Assembly (NCBI GenBank): GCA_947359465.1
Contig: OX375874.1
Span: 95,303,172-95,367,171 of the forward strand
DNA: 64,000 nt
Direction of reading: 5' to 3'
DNA from: Metellina segmentata
Lineage: Eukaryota; Arthropoda; Arachnida; Araneae; Tetragnathidae
Shown: piece by piece, positions 37,601-52,600 of the stretch
How the letters are laid out: each line of letters begins with the position of its first letter
Position numbering within the stretch: the first letter of the stretch is position 1
The notes under the pieces: model-generated
The model's database searches: none
Told to the model about the DNA's origin: nothing
The model's input: only the letters and a program-made list of their open reading frames with translations
Translations under genes and position numbers: made by a program

Positions 37601-40600
37601 ATGTATTAATCATGAATATTACCTGGAGCAGCAGTTGGTGCACTTTTGTCTGATGCTGTTGTATCCATTGGCTGTTCATCTGCAAATTTTTTTTTTTTCA
37701 TTTTAGCCATATTTTGTGAGTGTGTTAAATATATTGGATAAAGTAATAGATGAATGTAAAAATGCAATTAAAAATTTATATAAAACTTATATGCGTTTCA
37801 TACAAATTACAAAAAGGAATGATTTTGAAGAATACTAACTTTCATTATCTTCTGTCAGTTTTTCATTTAAGGATTCGTCTTCTGTGGCTGCAAAACCAAA
37901 GGTACATCAATACTCAAAAACAATGCTTCTCTCCCATAAAGAACTGCATTAATAATTTGAGCAATTTATTTCACAACAATAAAAAATTATAGTGGAATAG
38001 ACCAATTTCAACATCCGTGCATTTTTGCACCAAATTATTAAATTATAGATAGTTGCAACTCTCAAGTTTTGATCCTTTCTCAACTAAAATTTAGGAATGT
38101 AAGAGGCCAGAGACCAGCTCAAAATTAAAACACAGGACTGAAAATTGAATAAACTGCATTTTGATTACTCTAATATTGACATTCATACAGTTATAAAGTA
38201 TCTTGTCATTCTCTTAATGAACCTCTTTTTAATGGTCACTCTTTTGAATAAGTTTTTTTTTTCTAAAATGGTATCGAAGCTCATATAATGGGTTTGTTTA
38301 AAGTTTACTTCTCTCCACGACAATAACATGGGGAAAACATAGTTGCATGATTTTTTTCATCTAAGAAAGAGAAAACCCTTAGAACCATTTCTATTAGTAA
38401 CGTTTGAGCAATGAATTATCACAACTATGTACATGTTTCAGTTTTTTATGCTATACCATACTTGCCAACTTTGAAAACTCTACATCAGTAAAACTTTTGA
38501 GCCGATCGCCCCTTGCCATAAAACACAACATAAATTAATGTAATAAATACATGAATTAATGTGTATTAGAAATATTCATGTAAGTCACAATAACTAATAA
38601 TATTTGTATTGAAAAGGCATAAGTAAAAATTCACATTTTTATGAACTACAGAAACCTTGCAAAGCAGTAGTGTTTTAATATCAAACTGAACAAATCCACT
38701 GTAAGAAAACATATTCACTTAATGGGTACATACACATTGTATCCGAAACTGTATGGAATGTTCCATTTAAACTTGTGTCAGGTTTACAGATCATTGGTGT
38801 TCATAAAACGTATTTACAAGTAGAGAGAAAAAATCAATGTTCTATTTATAAAGTTATTTCATTTGGTATTTTATCCAGAAGAGGGAATTGCAGAAAAATT
38901 CAATGAAATTGTAGTAGCTTTTTTGGTTTTCTTTAATAATTCTGCACTGAATTTAAGTTCAAAACAAGGTTTGGGGTTTTGTGTCTTCACACCAACAAAC
39001 TTTCGAACGTTTTGTTAAAAATGAGAGAACAGAATTCAGTTCGGGTCTTTCTGACGAGGCTGAAGCTCTAACATTCTGCATTGGAATGGGGGATGAGCAG
39101 AATAGAAAGCACAAGTTTGGCCTATCTAGCGAATTTTAGAAGTCTATCAGCCCTTCTTATTTTCCCTACTTCAACCCACTGCACATCAATATGGTCATGT
39201 CCTTCTATCATCACAGATAAATCTTGCAGTTGAAGACAACAAAACTCTGTTCCCAACTCATCCATTGCTTCGTCTTTGCACTCATCAAGTCTAATAGAAA
39301 ATTTTAGTGGATGGTTGCTGGATCGAAATATTAAAATCCATAAAAAGGCAGACTAATCCATAAATCAGTAAAATTAAGCAGAAATACGTAAAAATTACGG
39401 ATAATCTGTAAAAGTTGGCAAGTATACTATACCACCACAAATTGAATATTCATAAGTTATTTTTATGAAGTAAGGTATAATAGAATTGGAATGATCAGGT
39501 CATAAATTATATTCTTCTGGGTTGAAATCAGGATTAAATGCTTCAAGAAGTAAAAATTCAAGAAAATTTCTAATGCGTTTTAAGTTGTTTTTAATTGAAA
39601 TTTTACTGGATTCTTATTCTCCATATTAGATTAACTTTAATCAACTAATGATCAGAAAACACTGATACTTCTGGGCTCCAAGAAAAGAAGCATTTGATTA
39701 ATATATGACAAATGTTTTCTCTGTAAACAGAAAATTTTAAAACCAAACATCCATCTAAATATACAGATTATACAGGGAGCTTAGAAAATTTCTGATATAT
39801 TTTGCTGGTATTAATCAAGATTATATGAAACAGATTTTAAATTTTCAAGGCCTTCTGATCATTTTGTTTACAGAACTAATAATAATTATTAGAAAAGAAC
39901 TTAAAATATTACACCAAACTCACCATCATTTCGTCTTTTAGAAGCAGACTTCTTTTCTTTTATATCTATAAAGATAACTTGTCAATGTTTTAGTACTAAA
40001 ATACATTTATTGCCTATAAAGATAATACTGTTTTTACCCTTACTTTTTAAAGCATTAGGTTAATGTTTTAAACAATGTAACTGAATAATATAAATAATGC
40101 AAGGAAACCATAAAAGCTCCTTGAAATTATTTTAATAGAGATCATCCTTATTTTAAAAGCATGCTTAGCATGCATTAAAAGGATTGGAACATAAGGAAAA
40201 TACCTTCATGTCAAGAAGTCAGAGTCAAGCTGCCTCCTGTAACAAGGCATGGGCCAACAATTCTATTCACACAACTGCAAATTAATCTCTTTAAAATAAA
40301 ATAACCTAGTTTAAATTAGTCATGTCTTATTTTTAAGCATTATGTGTGTGTGTGTGTGTATATATATATACATACAGTACTAAGTCCCAAATCTGGAATT
40401 GTCCAAAATCCTGACGTGTTTTTTTTTTTTTTTTTTTGTCTTTCTCACTTTCTTACATATTTCCGACAATTTTTAAAGAAAAAGGAGTTAAACCTGGACC
40501 CAATTGATAGAACAACACAAAATAACGGACATGTTCACAGTAAATACCACACAGAAAAATTAGAAGTTTTGCAAGTAAAATTTGTTGCATTGTATTAAAA

Positions 40601-43600
40601 AGGTTTTTTCCTTTTTTAAAAATTATTCCTATTTATATATCTGCTATTTTACTTTTGCAAATGCGAAATTCGTGCGGAGTATTGGATTAAGGTTTTTTTT
40701 TGCAAAAAATGCATATAATCCGAAATCTAGAATGGCTGAGGTCCGAAGGATTCCGGAATTAGGGCTTTGTACTGTGTGTGTGTATATATATATCACATAT
40801 AATAAATTAATACTGGCCAGAATTTGTACTTTGTTTACAAGATCGGCAAATCAATACCCTTAGAAGCCTTTTCTTTTTTCTCAAATGTTTCTGCAAGCAG
40901 ATCTAGTTCAAGATCACTGTCTTCAGGATCGGCAGCAAAATCTTCCCTATCGAACCATTTTTCAACAGTGTCTTGCACTCTGTCAGGTCTGTTCACCAGA
41001 TCCACAACAAGGGGATTCTTTTTTCCCTGAAGTATATTTTCAGTTTCTTCTGTATCACTCTCTTCACTGTCACTATAAATTTGAAACAATAATTTTTAAA
41101 TAAAATATTATTTTTCTAACTGACTAATCTAAAAAAAAATAGCAATTTTAATAAATTATTACTATTTTACTTTTTAAGATTTCAAAACTTGAAAAGCAAT
41201 ATAGAAAACTACTTAATACAATCAATTTCTATTATGACCTGATTAGTTATTTTTCAAGATATTCAGAAATAAATAAATATTCACATTTTATAAAAAATGA
41301 TAAATATTCTAATATAATCAGAAAAATATCAAGAATTTTTGTCCTAAGCTTATTTTACTAATTTAAACATTGTTATGTTGCATATCATATGCATAGTAAA
41401 ATTAATATTACTGAACTGTTAAAAGTAATTTAATTGACCAATTTCCCCTTCCATCTGAAGCAATATTTTGTAAAATTTAAACTTTTAAAGATGAATAAGA
41501 AATGTTTCCGCCTATAACGCAATACAAAATTTGAAGCTTTTATATAAAATATTTCAAGCATACAGTTAATGGAAAATGTTTTAGTTGTATTTTGATAATG
41601 CAAAAACATCATACATTAACTTAAACACTAAAATGCTACACTAATTTAAAAGATATTGATTATTACCTTTCAAATTCAAGATCACTACTCAGCCCCTCAT
41701 CACTGGAATAAATAGATTCCTCTTTTTCTGGTTCAGCATCAACACATTGGTCATCTTTAATATGACGATCATAAGGAACAAATGTATGGCGAAAACCCTT
41801 ATCGAGTACGTTTTCAAGGTCGGTTTTAGCATACTCCACATTAAACTCCAAGTTGTTTTCATCTGCAACTTTCTTCAGCTCCTACGCAAATAAAAACTCA
41901 TTTGATGCTTCAAAATTTCCAAGAAAAATTTGACTCAAAAATAGATCAATTTAGGATGATACAAAATTATTTTCACAGTACCATATTAGCTAAAAATTGC
42001 CTGTCATTTGAAGTTCTTAAATATTTTTAATTGAATACAAAGTACGTACAGGATCTAAAATACAGATAGGATTCCAAAGTACATAATAGTATTCCAAAGA
42101 ACATACAGGATCTACATTAAAAAATTTGTTTTACACAAACAAGTAAAGGAATTTTACTTATTCAGAATAGGGTGGTAATTTCCATGCAAAATGAGCAAAT
42201 CAGATGTGGTTGACATAACCCCAATTTTAATAAAAAAATCAACTTTCAAATAGGTCTTATGTAGTAATGAGCAACTGTAAAATATTAGGTTTCAGATACG
42301 CACATTTTGAAATCTATTGATACTAAAAGTTAGTCACACAAATAGATTTCTTTAGCACTAAATGTAGTCTGTGATCTATATTTTTCAGTAAGTCAATGAA
42401 AAATGTATTGCAGCTGATATTGAAAGTTATATGCATCGATAGTATTAAAAAATGCAATATAAGAATGAAATAATTATTATGGTGCACATACAAAATTTCA
42501 CATGAAATTACTTTTGTAAACCGTCAGGTTTTTTCTTCTTCTCGCTTAATCTATAAATGTTCCATTAGTGAAATAATCATTTAGTCAGTGGATAGTTCAT
42601 TTTGCTAGTGAGTTTTTTTTTGTGTGTGTCTTTAATAAATGCAATTAAATATTATTACTTGTAAAGATTACATGTGTTTTGTAAATATTAAATATTGTTT
42701 GATTTGTATTACAATATCTAATTTTTAGGGTAAAAATAATTTAATATTCCTGATCTTTTAAACTGGAGTGGTAGAAGCTATGACAAGATCCATTATGTGA
42801 AAGCAACTTGTTAAGAGAACTTTGAGGTAACAAAAAAAGTAAGAGAGTTCTATTGTATTGAGATAGGGTAGGAAGTATGAACACATTTGTCTTCCCTTGT
42901 GAAACGGAAATGTCAGAGTACGAGAGAAACTCAATAAGTCTACAGGACACTGGAAACTGACCAGTTCAAAATGTCAGTAAATTCAGTATGACTAAAAGAA
43001 AATATTATGACAAAAGAAATTATAGAAAATTGTGTCAATTGAAAGAAAATTTGCTGTTTTGCAAGTAAACCCAATGAAATTGATGATGCACCTGTGACTG
43101 ACAGAAATGAAGATTTTCATTGCTTAATAGAAAAACATCAGGTTTAAGTATTCTACTGATGTAATTCAAGTTGAGTCTCAGATTCAACAAAGGTTTCATG
43201 AAATACCTGCAGCTATTATGGGAATACATAACTCATTACATCCCTGTGTTCTTAATTGTACACAAATCCATATTTATCGAACACTAGTGAAATAAATAAA
43301 AGATTCTAAGAAGAATTTGTCAGCACCAGGCAAAATTTCAATTTCAGCAAATGCTACTGAATTGAACAAGTTACTTTTATAAGATTGAAATGAATTTCAA
43401 AAGATAATCAAATAAAAAAATGTATTTAAATAAATCCACAATTTTTCTCTTTTGCACAGAATGACCCAATAGTTAATTGTTAAACAGTAAAATTCAGAAA
43501 ATATGGTGGTTTACAAAAGATGAAAAATATATTAAATAATTAAGAATTTGATTTTTTTTTAAGGTGCATTGTTATTTTAACTTCATACATGATTAAAAAT

Positions 43601-46600
43601 TTTTTTTAACTATTTATTTTAACGTTATACAAAAAATATACTCACATTTTTATTTTTTATTTGTGAAAGTCTAAACAATTCTACATCTTCATCAATTATT
43701 GGGTGATCATCTTTAATTATCATCTTTAAATTTATTCTGTCGTGCAGCTTTTTGCGATCTTTCAAAATCTTTTTCTTTTTTCTCTTAGCTTCTTGAAGTT
43801 TTGATAACTCTAGGTCTTCAGCTTGTTTCAATACTTCATCAAGTTCTTCTTCTTCTTTATCATCTGCATCCTCCACTTCCTTTACATCCATTTCTCTGAA
43901 AAAAGGAAGTCAAAGCATAAAACTTTTTCCAAAAAATCATTAGTTTGCAGTATTATTAGAGTTTGCTATAAAATGAAGCATATTTTTTAAGGAAGGTTAG
44001 CTGATTTCTTCAAACAGAAATTGATACATATGTGAAGATAAACAACTATAAACTAATTTTATTAATCGAGTTCCTAAACTTTTGTTGTGTTTAAATGGTG
44101 TTGTGTCAGTGCCTTTGTGAAGTAGTGTTTGTTCCCACTCATTAAACTAAGCTTGGATTTTGAGTTTATATTCATTGCATGTTGCACATTATTTGATGTG
44201 GCCTTAAGCTCATGATTTTAATAGAAACAAATGTGTGTCGATGATTGAAATTTTGTGATTACCCTATTTTGGATTGTACAACCTTGCTGCTGTGCAAGTA
44301 TTATAATGAAATTGCCATAACAGTGATATTTCAAAGTTTCATAATAATCATAATTTTAAGTCAAATAGCATATTGAAAACAACAGATATTGTTTCCAACA
44401 GAATTTCCACTTATTGTATGAGTTCCGAGTCAAATATTCATCAATATATACTTCAAACTGCAGAAAGAATTAAAATATCACCTTGATTTTTAAGTCTAAT
44501 CTTAAAAATAGGAAACTATCTGGAAGCTTAAAAGCAGCTAATATTTTACTTTAATGTACTATAAAATTAAAATCAACATGTGAGCTTAAAAAAAATAATG
44601 TTTTACCATATTCTAAGCAAAAAAGAAACATTATATAATTGAGTAAAACATATAAAATTATTTTTAAATAGGTTTAATTCGTAATTTAACTATAAAATTG
44701 ACAACAGAAAGAACATACAAAGCTTCAACATAGTTAGATAATATTTAATTTTACTGTTATCAATACAGCATTAAATTTTATAATATTTTTACTCTAAACA
44801 AATTTAAAAGTAAAATTTACTATAAAATAATTAATAAAGAGACTATTGCATGAAATAAAGAAATGTGCATAAGTATTATATATTAATAAATAAAATATAA
44901 TAAGTTATAAGTAAGATAAGTATAAGGATTCAAATCGGTAATAATTAATATCCATCTAAAAAATGTTTTTAAAAACAAAAATAAATAAATACAAAACTGA
45001 AAAATAATTTTAAAATTTATATATATTCAAATAAACTTACGTTTTTTCTTCGCTTTTTTCAACTCTATGAATTGCAACTTTCAATTGCTTTCTCCAATTT
45101 AAAAGTGATCTAAAACAAGAACAAAAATTATTTCATGTGATAAAAACTAAGATATATGAATGAACAAAACAAAGCAAAATAATCATTAACACTCTTTTGC
45201 TCACATGATTTTCAAGCAAATGAAAAAATGATGAAATTACAAGCTTTCATCCATGCATAAGATTAGCAGCAAAAATTCCACCATAAAAAGTGATGGTTTG
45301 CTTGATGAATAATAGAAGTTGAACATCAAGTGATGCTCTGACACCAGGTTTACTTGAGATATTGAGATTGCTCCTCTACAATTTTAGTCAATTTAATATA
45401 GGTACTTTTATTTCTAGATGCCTGCTTCTCTGCACTTTAAAGAAAAACAGCTTTTCCTGTGGCGTCGCGAGCAAGAGAAAAAGACGCACGTAAGTCTGCG
45501 TACTGCAGCGCTAAAAAAGTGTCCGAAAGTTGCAGACAATATTTAAAATTTTTTTTATTACTACAGACAAAAACTGACAGTCCGCGACAATGTCACTGTG
45601 TCGCGGTGTTTCTGCCACTGGGGTTCTATATATCTACATTGCCATTAAACAAATTTTAAATATAAAAGGATACACACCATTTTTGAAATTTTCCAACTAG
45701 TATTGTTGTAAAATATTTATAAACTGACTAGCTTTTCTTCTTACTACCTTTTGAAATATAATTACATATCTAACTAACACATAGATATTTGACAGAATAT
45801 GTTTGAGATTTCTATGTAACAAGTTAAATATACTCCAAAATGGTTGGTTGGTTTTAGGGTTTTTTGGCACAAAGGCCATTTTTGGCCATCCTAAGCCAGA
45901 CATATATAATCCAAAATGGAAAAGTGATACATAATAATACATACTTCAAGGCAGCTTTGCCTAAGACTTTAATGTCTTTACAAAATTCTTTGATATCTTC
46001 GGTAGTGAATTTATGGTTCTTAATATCATCATCATCAAATACAATCTGGAATAATTAAGAAGGATTAACATCAAATTATTAAATTTTTATAATATATCAA
46101 ATAAAAAGTGATGAAGGAGCACAGCATATTTAATATACCATTGAATAAAACTCAAATTACAATATAAATTTTCGACATAAAAATACCCTTTTTCTTCATC
46201 TCAAACACTCCACTTTTTTTTACATAGCTAAAAAAAGGAGTTAGGTTGTGATAATCCGTATTATAATTACGACATTTATTAAACTAGTACATGAAAAATA
46301 TGAAAAGTACTTGTGTAACAATTAGACTGTTTTCATACCTCATTGCATTTACTCAGTAATTCCAGATGATTTTCACAAAATATGAAATCAGATGCTTTCA
46401 GTGTGGGGTACATTGGTAAATCATCATCATAACCTTCTGCTTTAGGTTTCTTATCAGTTATTTCAAGTATATTTTTCTTGGTTTCAGCTTTATTTTGGAC
46501 ATCTTTAAACAGATGACCAGGATCTAAAAATTTTGGATCAATACGAGCAGGCGCCAAATATCCTTGACATACAACAAATATTTCAGCTGATTCATTTCGG

Positions 46601-49600
46601 GAAGCTTGGGGTTTAGTCACATGTACCTATAAGAAATACAAACAGTAAATTTCTGTAATCTTCCTGGCACATTTGGCAGTACTTGAAAGCAATTCAGCAG
46701 CAGCATAGTCAACAAAATATAATTAATTCTGATTGGCAATTAAATTATGATGACTGAATTTTGCATCCATAGTCTTTATTTTTAATCACTATATCCTTGG
46801 CTTAAAACTCAAACACACTGTCAAAAAACAAAGTTCTGATAAAATGAAGAGGGAAGATTCTACTCATTATGCTTTATGCACTAAGTATGTTTTCAAGAAA
46901 TCTAACCTTTATGAAAAAAGAAAATAATAACTCAGAGGACTAACTTCATCAGACTAAAGATCACCCCATTCTGGTCTAGAAGAGGAAAAAACACATAACT
47001 TAAAATTTTTGACCCAATGTGTTTCACTAGTAAGCCATCAATTTAGTAAATTGCTAATGCTTTACATAAGAAATGAAATTAGTATACCATACTTGCCAAC
47101 TTTAAAAACTGTGCATCAGTAAAACTTTTCAGACAAACAGGGCGTTTGCCATAAAACACAACATCAATACATGAATTAATGTGTATTAGAAATAGCTGTA
47201 TATGTCTCAATAACTAGTATTGTTTGCAATTAAAAATGCATGAGTAAAAATTCACATTTTTATCAACTGCAGAAATCTTGCAAAGCAGTGTTTTAATACC
47301 AAACTGAACACATCCACTGTAAAAAAACATTACATTTATGAGTACCTACACATTGCATCCGAAACTCTGTTACATACTATATAAACTTGTGTCAGGTTTA
47401 CAGATCATTGGTGTTCATAAAGTTTTTTACAAGTAGATGGAAGAAGAAAAAAATCAATGTTCTATTTACGAAGTTGTTTCATTTAGTGTTTTATCCTGAA
47501 GAGGGGGTTGCAGAAAAATTTAATGAAGCTGTAGTAGCTTTTTTGGTTGTCTTTAATAATTCTGCACTGGATTTCTGCTTAAAACAAAGTTTGGGATTTT
47601 GTGTCTTCAACACCAGCAAACTTTCCAACATTTTGTTAGAAATGAGAGAACGGTATTCATTTTGGTTCTTTCTGAAGGGGCTGAAGATATTCTCACACTC
47701 TACATTGAATGAGCAGAATAGAAAACTTAATTTTGGCCAATCTAGCGAATTTTAGAAGTCTTGAGCCCTATTTCAACCCACTGCACATCAATATGGCCAT
47801 GTCCTTCTATTATCACAGATAAATCTTCCAGCTGAAGACAACAAAACTCCTTTTCCACCTCATTCGTTGTTTCATCTTTGAACTCGTATGAAATATTTTG
47901 ATTGCTCAATCGAAATATTAAAAATCTGTAAAAAAAAGCAGACCCATCAGTAAAATTAAGTGGAAATTCGTAAAAGTTGGCACGTAGGGTATACTGGGAT
48001 CATAATATAAAAGTATCACAAGCAGTTAGAAATATATAAATAATTTTTTAAAAGATCAACTATCATATATACTTACTAGTTTGAACAGTTTTTTAAAAAC
48101 CCATACAAGAGACATATAATCTTTAGATCTGAAAACTTTTGTAACGAACCATCCTCCTTTTGTAAGCATCTCTGTGGCTAATTTCAAAGCACTCAAAGTA
48201 AGAGAATCTGAAAATAACCAACAAATTTATGCACAAGGAAAATTTAAAAAGTAAATTAAATTATAAGCCTTTGTGATAAATTATAGAAACCTACGGATAT
48301 TAAATGCACTTACTTTGTGAAAACGCATCATGCAACCAGTTTTTTCCAACATTTGGTGCACCATCATGAAGAACAACATCTGCTTTCCATGTTTTTAGTT
48401 GCTTTTTCAGTGCCTATAAAAGTTTTACAGGGAAGTTTTAACAATTTCATCTTATACACACAACAAAATAAATCAGTAGAATGGTTAATACAATATGTAT
48501 TTTAACATACCTGTCTACAATTATCAGTGGTTATATCACCTTCAAGGGTTATAACATTTGGTATAGACCTGATAGGAACTAAATCCACACCTAAGAAAAA
48601 TTCATGTTAGAAATAATTTATTATGAAGATGCTAGCAGCAAACTTATTGTATATTATTACAAAAAATATTAATTTTTCAATTTAAACTTTTATATCATAT
48701 TATGGTAGCAGACATATTTTTATCTGATTAATTTTATGCACAGAAAATTTTTTTACTACTCATATTCATTACACTGGGAAAACTTCTTTGCTTTCTGAAA
48801 ATTTCTACTGGATATTACTAATTTTATTTAGAACAAGAAAAAACAAATTTGAATAATTACTGATGAAACTATGAAATAATTACTCATCACAATATCATTT
48901 AATTACTCAGTACATAGCAGTTGGCATTCCATGAATGAGAACTGAAATAAATGACAAATAACTTGCAACTGCTGAGCAGTAAAAGCGTGGACAAGTTTCC
49001 CATATTTCATTTTCATCAATGCTTTACTTTGCACCAAAACATGTATTTCTGTATTAAGTAATTGGGATTGATACAAAGATGATATAAATGCTTAATTTCG
49101 GAATTTCAAGTTACATATTAGAGAGCTATGAATTTCAATTGATAGTTTTTATTATAGAAGACTAAATTTGTTAAAATATCAGCAGATCTTCACTTCTCAA
49201 GAACCTTAAGTATTCTTCCCTTTTGTGCCTTCTTTTCATTTCTTTATTTTAAGATTCCATGCTTATCCTTCTCTTAGATAACTTCACAAACCTCTTAAAA
49301 ATATACCGTTAAAGATTACGTAATTTTCATGAAGCTTCAACCATCTAGGTTACAGGGCTTGTCCAACCCACATGAGTCAGGGTTCATGGTCAACTCAGCA
49401 TAATATCAACATGTTAACAGTCAGTGTTACAAAACAGAAATAAAAATATATGACTACAAGATTTTTGAAAAGGTTAATAAATTCTTAGTGTTCAATAATG
49501 AGAACACCGAGTCATTTATTAAACCATCACTCAGTAGATTGGTTTAATGGGGAACAACTGACCCCCGATTCAGTGGTAGGTAGTTAATTAATGTTGCACT

Positions 49601-52600
49601 GGTGCAATACAACAGGCTAGTGGTACAGAATCATTTCCAAAGGGAAAGATCAATGGACAACACCTTGTAATTTTGAACCATGGTCAAACGATGAGGTCAA
49701 CACTTGAGCTAGCATCCTACTTTCCAAACCTAAGATGGCAGAATGGGTCCAGCCCAGAAAAACCCTCCCTGGTTTTTGTGGGCAGGCCCACCTACAAAAG
49801 ATTTGGGATATATTAAAATGTTTTTAATTATAATAATTTGTATAAATTGCAGGATTATACCACTGTTTCTAAAATGTTACATTTTGTGTTATTGCTTATA
49901 ATTTGACCTTGTAAGCACACACACATTTCTGTTTATTTTAAAACTTGCTTTAGACGTTTTTGCTGCTAATAAATCGGTTACATAAAGAGGCATTACCAAA
50001 AATGTGTATGCAAATTAAACCATAGCTTGTAAAAAAAATAGTTCACGAAGTCAAAGAAATTTACAATAAATGTATGATATACTACTATGAAAGTCTAAAT
50101 TTTTAGATCAAGCTTTTATTTCCAACACACTATGACACAGATCCATCCCTTTGTCTATAAAAATTATTGAATGAACCTGCCTGTCTTGTTTAAATGAATT
50201 ACGTTTAACAAGCTTTCCAGTAGCGGGGAAAAAGGTCCTAGGCAAAGAAAAAAAAAGCAAAACCTCAAATCCTAAAGAAATATGCTATCACAATGTGTTC
50301 TCCCCCGTCCAAAAAAATTTTCTGCCTACGCCCTTGGCTTTAGGACAACAAAAGTATTCAACCAAACTTAGCTATTTTAATTTAATAATTAAAAATATGA
50401 AGGTAATTTATATTTTTATACGTCTAACATAAAAAAAAAAGAAGAAATTCAAACAATATTATACAAGTATTTACAAATACCCAGAAAACCCAGGTGGGCT
50501 GGGTTTTTGCCAACCAAGCTCGAAACCCACACCAGGCCAACATGAGGGCATTTGGAGTCACAACAGATTTAACATGTACCAGCCACATGTACACAACGGT
50601 CTTTGGCTGGATCAAGTTTTCAAGTTTGAACTCGCAACTCTCTGCTTGTTAGTTGATAATCCACTCGTTATTCAACATGATTCAGCGAAGTGAGTTACTG
50701 GAGAAAATGTTAATGCATAAGAAATAGAATGTTGTCATTAAATAAACTTGGGAAAATCAAACTTGAACTATACTGTTTCATACAAGATGAAGGTAAAGTA
50801 CACTAAGTCATAAATTGAAAATTTAGAATAATTTTAAAATTTCAATATTAACATAATAACTTAATAAATGCTATATTTTAAATCTGCAGTTGTTTAAAGC
50901 AGTCCAAGGCAGAGTTGAACCGGTAACCATAAAGCATGAATGTGATATAGAATGGGGCTTTATAAGTCGTAAAGAAATCCAGTTTGAATGCAACACACAC
51001 AGTAATAAAAACACATAAACTACAAATCAGTTGTGGCAAAAGAATGTTAAGAATAATACCAAGTGTTTGACACACACATTGAAAGCTTTACTGACACTAA
51101 AGGGGAAAACACACCCACAGAGAAATGAACCAGGCAGGAATTGAACCTGCACCACCTACAACTTGAACGTTGCTAGCACACCCACTGAACCCCAAAAGCC
51201 CCTGAAAGAGAAACTAATCAGAATTGGCTTACCAATGATCACACTTGATACAGGCATGCCCTGCTGAGCAACTTGAAGCCATCCTCCTGGTGCAGCACAT
51301 AAATCAATCAGTACTCTAGACTTGGGTAAAAACTCAAATTTTCTGTTCAGCTGAATTAATTTGAATGAGGCTCTTGATCTGTAACCTGTAATGATAAGTA
51401 AACTTAAAATTGGGATGGGATATCAAATAATACAAAAATGTATTAAAGTAAATATGTGTATAAAATATTTGAATGCAACGACAAAAAAAGAATACTAAAT
51501 ATAAACTGAATAACAAGGTATTATTTAGATGAATATTCATATTGACAGATTAAAATTACCTATTCAAAATAAATTGTTACGGCAATGCTAACAGAAATTT
51601 CGTTGAGTACACGTATTCAGATTAGTGCACTCTATTCTATAGAACAGCACATGAATTCCCGTCAAGCATGGTAGACAATGGATACAAAAAAAAAGATTAC
51701 TGACAGACCAGAAATAAACCATGAGTAAGTTCTAAGAATTGTACTTAGCACATCCTACACCACACAGGATAGTATAGTAGTTGGCAAACATGCGGAGTCT
51801 TAAAAAACATTCTATTTAATTTCAAGCACATTAATTAAAAAAAGTATTAGCTTGGCAAAAGTTGATTACATTAACAGTAAAACCAACTGCAAGAATGACA
51901 TTCCTTTCTAACTTAATTTAAGATATTGTTATTAGATGTTTTAAGAGACTGCTCATAAAGATTTCTTATTTAATGGTGACTTACATATCCTAATAGCAGG
52001 GTGAAAAAAATCAAGATTTTTTTTTTTAAATCAAGGATTATTAAACATGCGTAAGTTTTGTAATTTAAAGCAATGATTTTTTTTTGAAAAATCATTTACA
52101 AATACAAATATTGACGACCAGCTACAGGCTCAAGCCCAACAAGGCTGGTCCTTTGTTTATGAATTCTCCAATTCCCACCGACTATCCAATTGTGTCTCGT
52201 ACACTCCCTTTGAATTAACTATATTTTCTGGCAACGCGTTCCAACTGTCTATTACCCTATTAAAGTAGTAGTTTTTCCTTAAATCCCGATTAAAATGTGT
52301 CTTATTCAATTTATACTCATGGCCCCTTGTTCTGTTATCCCTATTGAAATTTAAGCCCTCTGTTTCCCCTTGTTTTACAAACTTGAAAAGCTGAATCAAA
52401 TCCCCCCTCCTTCTTCTTCTTTCCAGTGTATACATGTTTAGCTTACTTAAACGTTCATTATAGTCGAAATTTGCTAGCCCCTTTATTATTTTTGTAGCTC
52501 TGTGCTGAACCCTTTCAATTGATTCTATGTCCTTTCTCATATATGGAGCCCAGAATTGTACAGCATATTCTAGATGTGGTCTTACTAAACCCTTATATAA

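Noticed and set aside
40824..41103. Serine-rich open frames on the + strand
   Set aside because: Antisense to the acidic FTSJ3 exon 11, which is in phase with neighbouring exons.
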